64,000 bases of DNA from Manihot esculenta (GCF_001659605.2 NC_035174.2:7932402-7996401), one strand, 5' to 3'; shown: positions 23,001-37,599, numbered from the stretch's first letter. Translations and numbers: made by a program. The notes: generated by a model not told the origin, from the sequence alone.

Positions 23001-25320
23001 GATAGGCTAGAAATGAATATATAAATAAGACCTGTAAGGAAAGGAAAGAACAAATTCTTATAGCTAGTACTATATTCTATAAGCTGTACTCTATAGATTT
23101 TGTTTTTCTTCTTCAAGAAGGACTAGGTTATGAGGTATTATATATAATATATCCAGCTAGAGCTAGGGTTTTGGATGGATGGATGGAATAAGTTAGGCAG
23201 AAATGCAATGCAGCAAGATATAATGCCTGGGCACCTAAAAAGAAAAATCATGTACGTAAAAAATTTTGAGCTAATGGAAGTCAGAATCCAAAAAAAAAAG
23301 AAGAAATGAAGTGACCTCCCACTCAAAAAAAGAGCAAAAGAAAAATATTAAAATTAGGAAACTAGCTAGACAGAGTCTGATATATACCAGTATGAGTTGC
23401 CTATGAAAGATTTGAGAACTTCAAACTGTAAGATTCAAAACAAAGCTGGACATCACTAATAAAAAAGATAAAAAGGGGAAACTTGCATGCTTGAGGAAGC
23501 TTCAATTATAGCAAATTTTACAGAGACATGGTTGATTGAACCTCACTGACCATTGTTGCTCACACTGTATCTCTCTTTTTAACAACATTTGGCATCTTAA
23601 TTTTAATGCATACTCTTTTTCTTTTTTTTTTTCCCAGAAGAGTGATGGAAAGAAATTAGACAGGCTCTGGTAGATTTGGTACATCATTGTATTGATACCA
23701 AAAAAAAAAAGATTTCACTGACAATCTGAACCCAAAATGTTAGTGGCAACATTTCATTTTACTCAATCTATTAATTTTATCTTTTTTTTTTAATATTGCG
23801 GAGAGTATTCTCGTGAAATTTAATAATTTTATAAAATTTAATGAAACTAAATTAAAAGAAGAATCGGTGTGATGTGTAATGTGATAGTATTTTAAATTAA
23901 AATTTCTTCGAGAGCGTGTTTTATAGATCAATTTTTTAAATTCTACATTTATTGTGGAGTGTATAAAAGTAATTAAAAATTTTATTAAAATGTTTATGAT
24001 TTTTTATAACAATTTAGTTTTATCTCTAAATCTAAGTATATATTTTATCTCTAACATGAAAATAAATTGAAATTATGGATGTGAGTGCTAATAGTTGTAT
24101 AATAACTCATAAGACTAGATATTATGCCTCTAAATTGACTTTAACGAATAATATTTTAAAAAATTTGTGCTTTAAATTTATATATACTAAATTAATAGAC
24201 TTATGTTTCTTTAATAGTAAAATAAATTATATAATATATTATATTATTGACTATTTTATATACCAATAAAAATAATTATATAAATTTTGTCAAACGCTTA
24301 GAATATATGACTTACAATCCATTAACCGTTATTAGTGTAACACCAACTAAAAGAGGTTCTGCTTGTCTTGGAAGACACGGGATTCCCACGTCAAGAAACT
24401 GTAAGTTAAAGGCTTCATTTGTTTAATAAAAAATATTTTCAATATTTTTTAACATTTTGCGTATTAAAAAAATAATAATAAAAAATTAAATCATTTTCCG
24501 AAAAAATTACTTCTATTTATAAAAAAGTCACATTAAAATTTTTATATACAAATATATTAATATATTTTATGCTTTAATTTAAAATTAAATAATAAAAAAT
24601 AAATTAATTTATTGAAAGATATTTTTCCTATTTTCCACAAACCAATATCTTAATTAAGTCCGAACTATTTAAATTGGGCCAATGAAAAAGGTTTATTTAA
24701 ATTGAACCAATATCTTAATTGTATTGCTACCTAACATTAAACAAAATAGGCTCTTAGGAAATGAAAATTTGTCTAAAAATTTATTTACTTTTTAATTAAT
24801 GTAAATGGATCAAATTTTGAAGTGATTTATCAAGCTGACTCTAAATTAAATTTCTATTTTATGAATTATTTAAGTTCAGTTAAAATCATTTAATCAAAGG
24901 ACATCAATCCAAGGACAACTCATGACAATATTAATGGCTTCCAATATCTACTCACAGAAATTCTTGAAATTATCTGCCCTAAGACGCTAATGCATTTTCT
25001 ATGGTGATATTTCACCTTCAAGTTCTAAACTAAATTTCTAAATGCTTGACTTCTACTTCAAGGGTCCTGATTAGTTCCCTGGCAATCAGATTTGTGGTAT
25101 CATCCAACTAGCAAGCACATCTTTTCAGTTTCTAGCAAAACCAGTATTTTAAAATGGATCATCCAAAGACAAGAACCAGTTTCCACTGCAAAGACTTCCA
25201 GTACGCATATCTGTAAATATTCTTACAAACATCTGATCCTAAATACAGTTCTCAAACTAGCAAACTCTAGCCATTAAAGGATAGCGCTTGAAAGAAGTCT
25301 AAAAAGGAAGAGAAAAAGCA
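20001..25320. other. AT-rich gene-poor stretch
   Basis: No recognised gene, RNA gene or intact element. The stretch 20740-21060 is less AT-rich and may be old repeat debris. The remainder carries A/T runs and TAAT-type simple sequence. Confidence 0.4.
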
Positions 25321-25369
25321 TAGTTTTAAGTTGACAAGTTGCACATTTCATGGAGCTTGAAGAGTTTGC

Positions 25370-28300
25370 TCAACCCGTGTTTCTCATCCCAGCAGCTATC
25401 CCATTTATGGTAATGAGCAGGGCATCTCTGAGCTTATTGTTGTCATCATCACTTCTAAGCCTCTTTAGAATCTCCACCTGCAACATGTTCATGGGATTGA
25501 GATAAGGAAGTCTGCTCTCTATAAGCCGCCTCAGGCTCCGGTTGTTCTCGGATAGTTTCTCATGCCCACTAACCACCAACACATACTTTTCTGTTGTTAA
25601 GAGTTCCCTTCTGAGTGCAGCCCCAAGCTCTCGCCTGCTCTCAGATACAAGCACTTCATCGTAGTGCTTGGCTATAGGGATGTCTGCCTTTCCTAAAACC
25701 ATCTCTATAAGATCTATAGTGGATTGGAAGAAAGGCCATTCTTCGTACATTGCCTTCAAGTCTTCCGTAAATCCCTTCTCACAAGCACCCTTTAGACCGG
25801 CTCCAACTCCAAGCCAAGCAGGAAGCACAAATCTGGTTTGAGTCCATGCAAATACCCATGGAATGGCACGAAGATGCCCAATCCCAGTTGAGCTCTTTCT
25901 TCTTGTTGGCCGGCTTCCTATGTTAAGAAAGCCAAGCTCAGCCTGGGGAGTAGCCTCATGAAAGTAAGCAAGGAATTCTGGATTATCGTAGACAGTACTC
26001 CTGTAATTTTCGCAACAGATTTTTGAAATCTCCTCCATGACATTGCACCATTTTTTTTCTCGAGGTGGAAGCGGGGGACACAGGGTTGCTAGCAGCACTG
26101 CAGTTGTGTATATCTCTAGCTGTCTTACAGCAGTATGTGGGAGCCCAAACTTGGCCTGTACCATTTCTCCTTGCTCAGTTGACCTCAGAGTACCCTGCCA
26201 ATTGAATTCACATTTAACATGGAAAATTAGTAACACTTTTTTTCCGTTTCAAAAAAAAAAAATCATTAACTCAGTTCATGGAAATTAATGATAGTTCATT
26301 TCAGCTAAGAAACTTAAAATACTGCTAGGTTTGAAACAAATGGCACAATAATAATAATAATAAAATCTTATTCACCACGAAAACAACACTATTACTGTCT
26401 AAGCAAGCAGAAGGGAGACGTGGGAAAGAGGGAAACTAACTGACAAACGGTTTCCATGAAGCGCTGATGCATAAACTCACCATTACTGAACCAGGTGGTT
26501 GGGATTGTATGGCAAGATATGTGGGACCACCACCTCGACCAATACTCCCTCCACGTCCATGGAATAGAGTTACTTTGATACCATATTCATTGCATGCTGC
26601 AACAACATCCTCCTGTGCCTTGTAAAGTTCCCATGCAGCTGTGAAGCGCCCAGCATCTTTACCAGAATCAGAATATCCAACCATCACCTAGCCACAAATG
26701 TTGTTGTAAGCTCCAGAAATTTCCATAAGAAACCTACTGAAATCAATTTAGAAAACAAAAAACAGCTTTATGAAATAAAAAATACCTCTTGATGTCCATT
26801 ATGGTTCTTAATGATGTGTTCCCGGTACCAACCAATGGATAGCAATTTTCTGATCACCGAACCAGCCCCTCTCAGGTCCTTCACAGTTTCAAACAATGGC
26901 ACCACTCGCAGTCTGTTCCAATATGTATCTCATAAGAATATATACTGAAGATGATGCAATAGGAACAAAGGACATGCACTTCTCTATTTATCATCCCAGC
27001 TAAGTATTTTATGGCAAGCAGAAGAGACCAAGTAGATTATCAATCAAGTTATGTAATGGTTTTATATAGTTTGTAAAAAATAAAAAGATAATTAAATAAA
27101 TAAATGACAAACCCTCATGACAGGATGTCATGTCCAAAAATATATCAAACATTGGTGCAGCATCAGCAAAAGAAGAAAGGAAAGCAGCCTTCAGAATGAA
27201 ATGGCTTCGATGATTTTTACCGATGCATGTTTAACTATGAGTAAATAATCATAGATACAAAATATTAGAAAAACCAGCGGCACACTTTCACATTTGCCAA
27301 TAATAGGAATCATTCTACTTCTGCAAATCCCAAAAGCATATATCGCCAGAATTATACCAGGAAATTGCTTTGTTTCTGTTGCTAATCATACATGTGGCAC
27401 AATTTTAAATGTCACAGGAAATTTATGACAGTACTTTTAACAAACATGCGCATATTTAAATGAATGTGTTGCTAAGTACATGACAGTGAACATATCTGAA
27501 AAAACCGTTTGCTCAGAGCACTTCAAAAAGAAATTTGTACTCACGTTCCACCAGGACATGGTCTCCCCAACTCACCACTAACAGCAAGCCGGGCATCCTT
27601 CTGCAGAAGCTCCACAGCAAGGACATCACTTGCCTGTCAAACAGAAAGTTCTAGTCAACATTACTGTAGATTCTTCTTGATAAAAGACTGGATAAGTAAT
27701 GTGATGTTCAAATTGAGGGCAAAAATTTACTATTGTCCACAAAAAAACAAATGGATTTATAAGAATCAGTAGCAGCGGCTGATCATACATTGGATGCCAT
27801 AGAAATCACATAAGCTCCAAGTGAATCACTTCCCAGCTCAGCAGCAACTCGAAAAGAATCCAAAACTTCTTTAACATCAGGAGCAACCTTCAAAGTTCAA
27901 AGAGACAATCAAGTAAAGGAAAACATGTCCATTAAATAAATGCTTGGAAGAGAATAGCAAAATATTTTTGGTTCATGACACATGATACAAGGAGCCTTTG
28001 CAACAATCTCAAGAAAGTAAATACCCTACTCTTTTAGTTTAACATTATAAACTGTCTAAACATGTTACCTCAATAGTAGGAGGAACCAGTGGTCGCTTCC
28101 CTTTCAGTTCTCTTGTTAGAAACTCTAGTTTCTTTTCTTCATCCCACTCACTATACATTCCCATGTCCAAATATTTCGTTATTGCATCTAGTGTTTCAGC
28201 ATGTCTTCCAGATTCCTAATAAATTGCAAAAACTTCAGTAGAAGTCGCTTCACATAAGCATATATATGATGAATAGCCACAAACAAGATGCACCTGGCGC

Positions 28301-31300
28301 AAGTCTAGCTTCATTAATACCATCCCAAAGGTAGCAACTCTTCTGATCAGATCAGCCAACCGACCATCAGCCAGAACCCCAGCTCCACATGATTGCTGAA
28401 AAAATTGATTACTGAACAATCAATTTAAACTAAAACCATTGGAGTTCCCCCTCACTCAATTACTACTATTGTTTGTAGGAGAGATATTGCCACAAGAATG
28501 CATGAGATATTACCAGAGACTCGTAGCATAGAAGCAATGGTTCTAATAATTGCTCTGTTGTTTCATAGTAATCCCATGGATCATGTTCACAAGGAAGATC
28601 TTCAAGAAGAAGTTCCAACCGTCTTCTTGTCCTTGTAAGCTGATATCAGAAATCATAGCACAGCAAACATAAATTCACCATCATATAGTAAATAGAGTAA
28701 ATGGAATTACAAGCCTTATCCTGTGTCAAATAACAATAGTAAAGCAAATGAGTACAGCTGAATAAATTTGAAACTAAACCAGTTAATGTATTGATTAGTA
28801 ACCCTTAGATGATAGAAGCTTCTCCTTTTTTTTTCCAAGTTCATTTTGATCTGACTGGTTCTCAACCCACTTAGATAAATCCAGTACCACTAATCTAAAG
28901 CTCACTTGTTTCTTAATTGAGGAAGATGGCATAAACGAACAGCACCTTAATTTGGCAGAATTTAGTTTTATCCTTATCTCAAACTCTTCCCAATATCACT
29001 AGTCCTTCCCCACATCATTAAATCAATCAGCACCACATTTTACAATAAAAACTTGACAGCCAACATAAAAAATTGAGCCTCCCAATCAAAACATCAAAGA
29101 TTTTCCACAAACATATATATTTATATCCACATTATTCAGATCATTTAAATTTGGAAGACTTTTTTTTTAATTGGCATTTGGAACATAATGCTTTACAGTG
29201 GTAAGCAGAATTTGGTTCAAACCAAAAAATTCAACTGAACTGATTAATTTCAATTTTTTCTGTTCGATTTTAAAGTTAATTCGTTTCAGGTTGGTTTTAT
29301 TTTTTATATTTCTAAGTTATTTTGGTTCAGTTCAGTGTTTAAAGCAAAATTTTCAGTAAAACTGAACTGAATCAAGATTTTTCAGAACCTGGGTTTATAG
29401 TTTTAGGGATATTTAATCAAATGCCCATCCACTGTGCCACGATACCTCTGTCTTTCTATATTTTCTCTTCTTGCTTCTTTTCCCTACTGCACTTTGAAGA
29501 TTCTTCCCCACTGTTGCATCTTGAATACTCTCCCCCCCACTCCCACCCCACCTTTTTCCTTTGCTGCAATCACCAATTCCTTATACATTTTTCCTCATTA
29601 AGTATCCTTTTATTTCATGGAAAATCAACATCTTCTGACATTTTGGAACACTTAGAAAAATTAGTCAATAGAAAATATTATTTTGGTACAAGACAAAACT
29701 GCTATTTTTAAATAAAAAGATTTCTTCTTTTCAAAGTAGAAATCATTTTCTAAACTTTGGAATTGTATTATTACCACTAAACTTTCCATACATAGATTTA
29801 TTATCACCCTTTTTTTAATATTACAACCAAATTATGGAAAATAAGTTATTTTCCTAAAAAATATTTTCCACTTACAAGTTATTTTTACAGAAACAAAAGG
29901 AGCCTAAATCTCATTTTGAAAACCCCTTTTTATTTCTCTATCATTAGAATTACATATCTATCTTACCATTACCAAGCTATAATTATCCAAATTGTAAAAA
30001 GTCAGACCCCCCACATTATATTGCTGCATGATAAATCTAGGGCTTAGATTGCTGTGATTCGGTGTGAAGTAATGCCTAGGGTTCATTACCACTGATAGCA
30101 AGCCACCCTGAACATGGAGTGATTGGGAGTTGTTGGGTGTTGGCAAGGGCATGAGAGAATCTAGGCAGCCAATGAGATTCGGGATGAGGACTCCCATGAG
30201 GGAAGCTCAAACTTGTTAGTGAGACCTCAAGAATAATTTTATATCTCTAACACACGTCTGCATGTGAATTTCCACTTGGCTTGAAGCGTGAAGAAGCATA
30301 GATCCTCTTTTCCTTGTACTGAAATGATATGAAATCTAGACTTTTTTGTCTAAGAGGCTCTTATGTCATATCAAGAGACTACTAAACCTAAAAGTTCAAA
30401 GCTTGTAGGTGAGAGCATCAAGAATAGTTTTATATATCTAACAATCTCCCAATAAGCATACAGAGGTAGCAACTCTAGTTGTGCACTCCATGTTATTCAA
30501 ACCAAATTCTTTTAAAAACTAGAAGCTAAAGGGGCGTATAATTTTTATGCTCATTCACACTACTTCTAATAAATAAAGGACTTTAACTTTCCAAATTATG
30601 AATGTATTTATCATGAATTAAAATTAAAATACTCCGAGTAAAGAGGTGCTAACTTCTTTTTCTTTTTTGGCATTTTGTCCCAGTTTTCACAGAATTCAAC
30701 AGTAATACCTTTGAAAGAATTTCCATATCAAACTGAAATTTTTGAAAAAGCTTGACATTGATCAACGAATGAACCTTTTCTGGAAGGGGAACCAACTTTA
30801 TTGCACAAGCCATAGAATTTTTAATAATAGCCTTACTTCTAGTGAATGGTATATATTCTCAAAGAATCAAAATTACAGTATGCCTATCTTTTGTAATAAT
30901 TGACAACTTAGAAGGAGCAGAAACAAGGAATACCTTATCTTTCACATTGCCAAGAACAATTCTGTAAGGAGCAATTCCAGGACGTTGAGGCAGACTTGGC
31001 TCCAGAAGCTTCTGGAAGCTGGATCTTCCTATCTTAGATTCTGCAAATAGTTTCCTCTGAGCAATTAGTTGACTAGAGGTGAAAGATCCCCGAGGAGTCC
31101 CAGAAGAGGGAGGACCACTGGAGTTGGCAAGACTTCCATTTGGGAATGATTTGCGTGAACCCTGAGTAGAATCCTGGAATGAAGATTCTGAATTTGAAGA
31201 ACCCAGGGCATCCTGTCATTAATACAGCAAGAGAAAGAAGAATAAAAAACAGTAAAAAAAACTTGAATTATAATGCTGATCATTAGAAAAAGAAACACCT

Positions 31301-34300
31301 AAGTAGAAGCAAGAGCTTGGTTCACCTGATGATTCAAGGGCATGTAATCAGTCCCTGGAAGTTCCAATTTGGGATACTGAGATCCACCAGTATTGCAATC
31401 TAAGCAAAGTCATAAAGTGCAATAAAGGAATTATAGAACCAGATGGCAATTGCATCACATATTAGACAACAAATGACTTGAGAACGTATTTGCATAGTCA
31501 CTCAACATAGAGGAGCAGCAGAATGGAATCATGTTGAGGGCTTGGCACAACATGCAACTGGTTAAATAAGTACAAAAATTTTCTTGGTCAAATTTCTAGT
31601 TTTCTTCAAATCCTTCAGGGGGTCCAAAAAGAGGATAACAGCATTAAATAAAGATCTTGGAAAATAAGCATTATGATTTAATAACTTCATAAATTGAGGT
31701 ATTCTCAAGTTTCTGTGACATTAATTATTAAATTTAAAAGAAACAAAATTAATGGTGATACTGACTTCAGGCAAGCCATAGTTATTTAGACAAGTCTGAT
31801 GCTTCATACAGGAAATCTGCCAAACCAATTTTCTTTACCAGTGCAAGCAGGAAGGTCAGCTGTAGCTGGAAGTTGAGTAGGAAGAGCTGGAGTTTGTTGG
31901 CCATGAGGCTTTATTTGACTTCTAGTCATGGGTTGATTCCAATTCTCATACCGATCCTCTGATGAAGTTTCTGTACAGGAAATTGATCCAACATCAGAAC
32001 CTTATAGGGAGACATAGTTGCAAGCGATAGCTTCATGAAAACCAACAGAGTTCCATTCACCCATAAATAATTTAAAGCCATTCCATTATTAGATTTGTAT
32101 CAGGAAGGTACATTAAAATAAATCATACACAATTGCATATAATTTCTTCACAGTTTGTTTCATCTTAACTCCAAAGTATTTTGACAAAAAGTAGACTCAT
32201 TTTAGTTTTATTAGTCCCAACCTGGCACTAACTATCAATGATGACCATTCACCCATAAACCCCCAATCTAGTTCAGGCACAACCAACTCCTTGCACAATT
32301 TTTCCTACAACCATCTATAAACTTTGCAGGCTGGCTACAGAAGCTCACGTTCAAGTAAATTTATCCTCACATAAACAGGGAATAGTCTGGAGAGATACTG
32401 AAAACCAGGAAAACATTATTATGCCAACCATTGAAAGGAAAACTGGCATAAACTAACCATTGGACCAGGTTCTCTGCAGATTACGTACTTAAAACTTATC
32501 AGACACAACAAGAAAAAGCAGAAAGTTTCCAAAGCTATCCTACTGAATATTAAGCAAGAGAAAGGTGACAACATCATGCTTTTCAAAATGTTACAAAAAT
32601 CATAATGCTGCAATTCCACCCAAAAGAACAAAAGATCAGAAAGAGACAGAGAGACAGAAGCACATGCAATTTCTTTATCCAGCAACAAGAAATTAGACAA
32701 ACTCAATGAGGAACTACATTTATATCATGCCACAATTAGTAGCAGTGACAACCAAAAACCAGTAAAAAAACAAACACTGGACATAAAATAAGCATATATC
32801 CCCACTATATAATTTCTCAGCAATTACATCTGTTATTTTTGTACTCCAAAAAACATCTTCATTTGACCACCATTTCTCACAAAATATTGTTCAATTATGA
32901 AATCAAATTATGACAAGACAATAATACTGAGAGCACACTAATTAACCTGTATATTAAGGTTTTGCTAAATAGATGGTGCACCTAAGAACAACTTTTACAT
33001 CAATTATTTTATAGGCTCCAGTTCGTTTGGTATCTCTTTATGCATTTACTCAATCACCTATTGGCAAGGGCTTTTTTCACAAATTTCAAGTGAATTCCTT
33101 CAGAGATTGTATACAAATTTAAACATGCCAGTGGCCCAAACCTTCTAATAGAATGTCATTTGCCACTTTTAACATCCTATCACTGCACTGATTCATGGAT
33201 AGTTCGAATCTTAGGCTATCAACTTCCCGAATGTACAGGTCAACGGCCATCCACCTAGACAAAAGAGAAACATCTCGTGTGACCTGAAACAATAAAATGA
33301 AGACTCATTATGCAACTGAAAGAATCAAAGGGATATGAAAGTAAAATACCTGAAAACATACAAAAACGTGAGAACAAAGCACACTGCAATGCCAGAGTTC
33401 TTTGGGGTGCAAAATACGGGATTCTTCAATTCATCAGTAAAAAGGACATGTAATGCTGATGGTGCATCAAGGACAACATTTCAAGGTGAAGTTAATTTCA
33501 TTCAAAAGAACCTGTAGATTTAAAGGATTGACTCTCATACAATTTGCAAACCATAAATTATTAACATGCCTTAGACAAAAAATAATAGCATAACATGCTA
33601 CAGTTACTCGAACAAGGCCTTAAACTTGTTTCCTAATTTCCCGCCAATGTTTCCATAAAATCAGCATGTCTTTCACATGTACAAAAGATAAGTGGTGAAA
33701 TGGCATACGTTTCCTTCATTCCACAAAGATATGATAGCTTTCCTTTTTCATCATTTGTCCTGAATTTATGCCTCTTTCTGTTTGAGATGATAATTTATAA
33801 ATTAGTTTCCTAATATAACCCTGTTTAATATGCATTGGAAAAGCAAAATCTATTAGTTCCAAGAATAACTAAGTAACAAAACAATTTGAGTTTGAGAGTA
33901 TATTATGAAAAACAATATGATATTCATAGCTTTATTAATCCACAAGAAAATAACTACAGCCTATTTTTGTAGAATATAGAGAGTAATTAATTGCAAGTAA
34001 ATTAAAAATACTAAGTAACAATAAAATGCTTATCTAATATCCTTCAAAGACCTAGAAAATAATTATGTAGGCAATTTTTTCTAGAAAACAATAATTAAAT
34101 AAAAAGGATTTTATGTTTACCACTTTTCCATTTTCATTTGATATTCTAAGACCAAAAACAATGCCTATCCTATAAAGATGTTATAGTAATATCATAAAAG
34201 GCTAAGCGAGCCCATCATCCACATGTACTATTTATTACTTAAATTAATGAACCAAATATATCGAGATCCTACCCACAGCAAAGTTATAGATAACTTTTCA

Positions 34301-34705
34301 CCCATGTAAGATTTGTTATTGACTAGCAAGCCACAGAATAGAAATTTAAGGGCATCACCTTTGCCGTCACATTGGGATTTCCATCTCTATCACCCCCCAT
34401 CCAAGACCCAAACTTTATTGGTGTGCAAGTTAATGGAAGTGGCTTTCCTGTATGCTAATAGTGGAAAAAGAAATGAGAAAAATAGCGACAATGAAACAGC
34501 AGTCAGAATCATGTATGAGAATGAGAAAGGTGCAACATCCTTGCACGCATCCAACCGACCTACCAGCAACAAAACATAAAATTGCAACAAACCTTCTTTA
34601 GGGCATTGCTGACACGTCGTAAATAATGAGGTACAGCTTTCCACAGGGACTGCTCAACAATGTTCAAGCCTGAAATATTTAAACATTACAATAATCAGTC
34701 CCTCC

Positions 34706-34741
<36 letters not shown>

Positions 34742-37286
34742 ACAGCAAAGCCCCAGAGCAGTAACGTCTTATTTAAAATCCAATGCTTACCAGCCCTAGC
34801 TTCATCCACTGGTGTAGGTTTATGGCGCCTGAGCTCGTCTGTCTGCCATATTGAAGTAATCTCTCTCACCTGCAAGTGTAATAGCGAACTGTGAACCGTC
34901 TTTCGACCAAGAAAAACAAACTGTTAACTGTCAACCATAAAAACCTCAGAGAGATAGCTTTCCATTTTATTTTACAATCCTCACACTTTTCAGTGGCTTT
35001 TGTGATAGATTTAGATGTTAAAAGATGGGAACTCTACCAGATCTTCAATCAGCATTTCTCTATCTTCATGAGTAAGATCAGGTCGGTCATTGTAATCTAA
35101 AAGATGCTGCAAGAAGGATCAGGTTATATTCAGAAACAAGATACTAACACAGCATCTAATTCTAAGATTATCATGATGTTAATTGACAGCAATTATATGA
35201 AAAACTTACAGCAATTCTAATGTGCTTATATTGCAATGTACGACGATTAATTTGAGTAGGATGTGCAGTAAGAACAATTTCAACCTCCTGCGACAGCAAT
35301 AATTTGTCAAGTAAATATCTAGCACAAAAATACTAAATAGTTACTAATTGCATAGCTTGGAATCAAATCTTATTGTTGTTGTTGTTGTCATTAATAATTG
35401 CATAACAAGGTCACACTTAAACTTGCAATTGCATGATGCCGATATGATCCATTTAATTGCTAAGAACACTTTAGAAAATTCTGCAACATAAGTTCCAATA
35501 AATGAAATCCAATGCAATTATTTAGCTAATTTGAGATACTCTTGTATGTTTCAGAAACCTGAACCACATAAATTGTATTTGGGAATCTCATTTACTGCCT
35601 CAATTCTCAACATATGTAACCAGCCAAACCATGCCCCTAAGGGGGGGGGGGGGGGGGAACAGAGCAAAAGTACCAGTTCAAACAAACCTGCTTGCAGACT
35701 GTGTTATAAAGCTCCTCTGGAGAAACTTCACCCTGTAATAGCTGATTAAAAATGTCATCACAAGATTTTGATAGATGGGTCATACTTCGAGCCTTTCGAA
35801 CCCTGAAGAATGCAAAATTTTTCTGCAATGTATCAACTTCTCTAGAAAGGTTTTCATTTCCATATTTAAAACTGAACTAGAACAGAGAAGAGGAAGAAAT
35901 GGAAATTAAAGGCTATTCAGGTGACTAACTCCCTAGTGGTTAGTAGAATGCAAATCGTTTCTGGGAATTTTCTTTTCTTTCCTCCTACCATCTAAGAAGT
36001 AAAAGAGCATTAGTTCATTATGTCTTAATATCAAAAGAAAAAATAAAAGACTAAAAAAACATCACTACTTTCCTTTGTCTGAGCAACACTAGAAGCACAA
36101 TGCATTGACAGTGATGTAAGTTACTGTTTTCAAGTAAGCCTTCAATCTTTTGACAATTTGAGGACAGCAAATTACCAATATGACATTGAAACATAAAATA
36201 AATGAATTGATTAAATAGGCATGCTAAGGGAAAAATTACAACAGCAAACAGAAATTACCTGTGATGGGTCTCAGCAATTCCCATCAAATTAAGGTAATGG
36301 CTAAACGCACGAGCGAGAGTCACGGCTTCCTCTAGTGTCATCTTTGACATCTCCGACGCCAGCTGCTTCTCTAGCAGTTCAGCCGTATCCTCTATCCCTG
36401 CCACTCTCATATTACACGCACTCTGTACAATAAGAAAAGCCCCACGTAAATTTTCAACCAATATCAATATACTTTACTCCCTTTTGCCTATCAAGGAAAT
36501 GCAGAAATGTCCATCAAATGCAAGAAAAATGAGTTGTTTTACAGATTTCATATCTTGTGATAAAAAATATCAGTCCATGTTCTAAACAAATTCAACATTA
36601 AAGTTCTTCAGTCCCTAACTGAGCACACTAAAAGCAAATTAAAGGGAATCCAAGATGCTGAATCTACTAGAAAAAGCTCAGAATACATTCATCAAAAATC
36701 CAATTAACCATTTAGCTACTTTTTTCCACGTATGTAGTTTTGTTATTATTACTTCTAATTTCTTAGTATCCAAACAGACAACATATACACACACCAAAAA
36801 GAAAGGCGCCCAAACTTGATGAATATCCAGCATCAATTAAAATTGAAATATATTCTCAACATAAAAAAATTTTGTATTACAAAAACTCAAAACGCATATT
36901 TATTTTCACAATGATTTCCCACCGCTTCCGCTTTCTCAACGATGAAAACGAAACTAACCATGCAAAGCCAAATAACAGTGACGACAGTATCCATGGACTT
37001 TAGCCAAACACATCAAAAACCCAAAAATCAAAAACGATTTTAACATATCGGCAAAGTGACTTTTCTCACAGAAGAAGTGAATAACAACTTGAGAAGAAAA
37101 CAAGAGACGAAATCGAAATTTAAATAAAACCTGAGCCAGGATCCGAATCCTTTCAAGTTTCTCCATAAATCTGCCTCCAACTTCTCTCTGCAACACATCG
37201 TTTAGCAGATTCCCAAGCAGCTTACAGTCATCATCAAAGCTTTGAAATGATATTTCCTCAGCTATATCATCTGTTGTATCCGTCAT
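25370..37286 (-). CDS. PPC4: Bacterial-type phosphoenolpyruvate carboxylase (BTPC)
   Basis: PEP carboxylase adds bicarbonate to PEP to give oxaloacetate. I read 20 exons, all GT-AG and frame-consistent: 37286-37131, 36422-36259, 35802-35688, 35287-35210, 35106-35038, 34869-34791, 34669-34593, 34454-34359, 33283-33142, 31970-31839, 31399-31326, 31212-30934, 28639-28514, 28395-28294, 28215-28069, 27887-27789, 27633-27545, 26912-26786, 26687-26481, 26194-25370. The product is 1060 residues; plant-type enzymes have about 965. Catalytic motifs are intact: VLTAHPTQ (150-157), [25 protein letters not shown] (about 720-731) and [15 protein letters not shown] (about 759-773). The C-terminus RNTG and the lack of the plant-type N-terminal phosphoserine motif mark the bacterial type. 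Residues about 326-487 (exons 10-12) are Ser/Pro/Gln-rich and probably disordered, the BTPC-specific insert that is phosphorylated in castor. BTPC is a regulatory partner of plant-type PEPC in class-2 complexes. Confidence 0.95.
28640..30933 (-). other. Long intron 12 of PPC4 with repeat debris
   Basis: At 2.3 kb this is the largest intron of the gene; most others are below 1.2 kb. It holds two diverged direct copies of an AAGAATA(A/G)TTTTATAT(C/A)TCTAACA stretch, at about 30225-30255 and 30418-30443, and a GGTT(C/T)-rich segment near 29210-29350 typical of old plant repeats. Insertion of a now-decayed element is the likely cause of its size. Confidence 0.4.
34707..34739. repeat. (GA)n microsatellite in a PPC4 intron
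   Basis: About 16 AG units within the 121-bp intron between exons 6 and 7. On the transcript it is a (CT)n run about 40 nt upstream of the exon 7 acceptor, so it lengthens the natural pyrimidine tract region. Confidence 0.9.
35641..35657. repeat. G17 homopolymer in a PPC4 intron
   Basis: Seventeen consecutive G on the + strand, 30 bp inside the intron after exon 3. The pre-mRNA carries C17. Such a run is rare in this AT-rich DNA and its length may be unreliable. Confidence 0.85.
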
Positions 37287-37585
37287 TGTATCAGAAGAAA
37301 AAAAGAAGACTCAACAGTCAACACTAAAACAGAGCACCTAAGCACACAACAGAAACAAAATCCCAGATTGACAATCTAACTACAGAGAAAGAAAAAGTAG
37401 AAAAATAGTATTTTCGTTTTATACGAGGGAGAGAGCAAAATGGGGGAAGATGAAGGTGGCCGTGCTAATGGAGTACACATAAAAAGAGAGAGAGTCTCCT
37501 TTGTAATTTTGTTTGTACGAAAACGTCTGTTAAATGCAGGGCCCAGTGGCTTTTCACGGCCGAAGGAGAAGGCCAGATGAGCATT

Positions 37586-37594
37586 GCCACGTGG
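37586..37594. promoter_or_regulatory. G-box (GCCACGTGG) upstream of PPC4
   Basis: GCCACGTGG, 300 bp upstream of the PPC4 start codon. A CACGTG core is a bZIP/bHLH site. Role inferred from position only. Confidence 0.4.
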
Positions 37595-37599
37595 TGATC

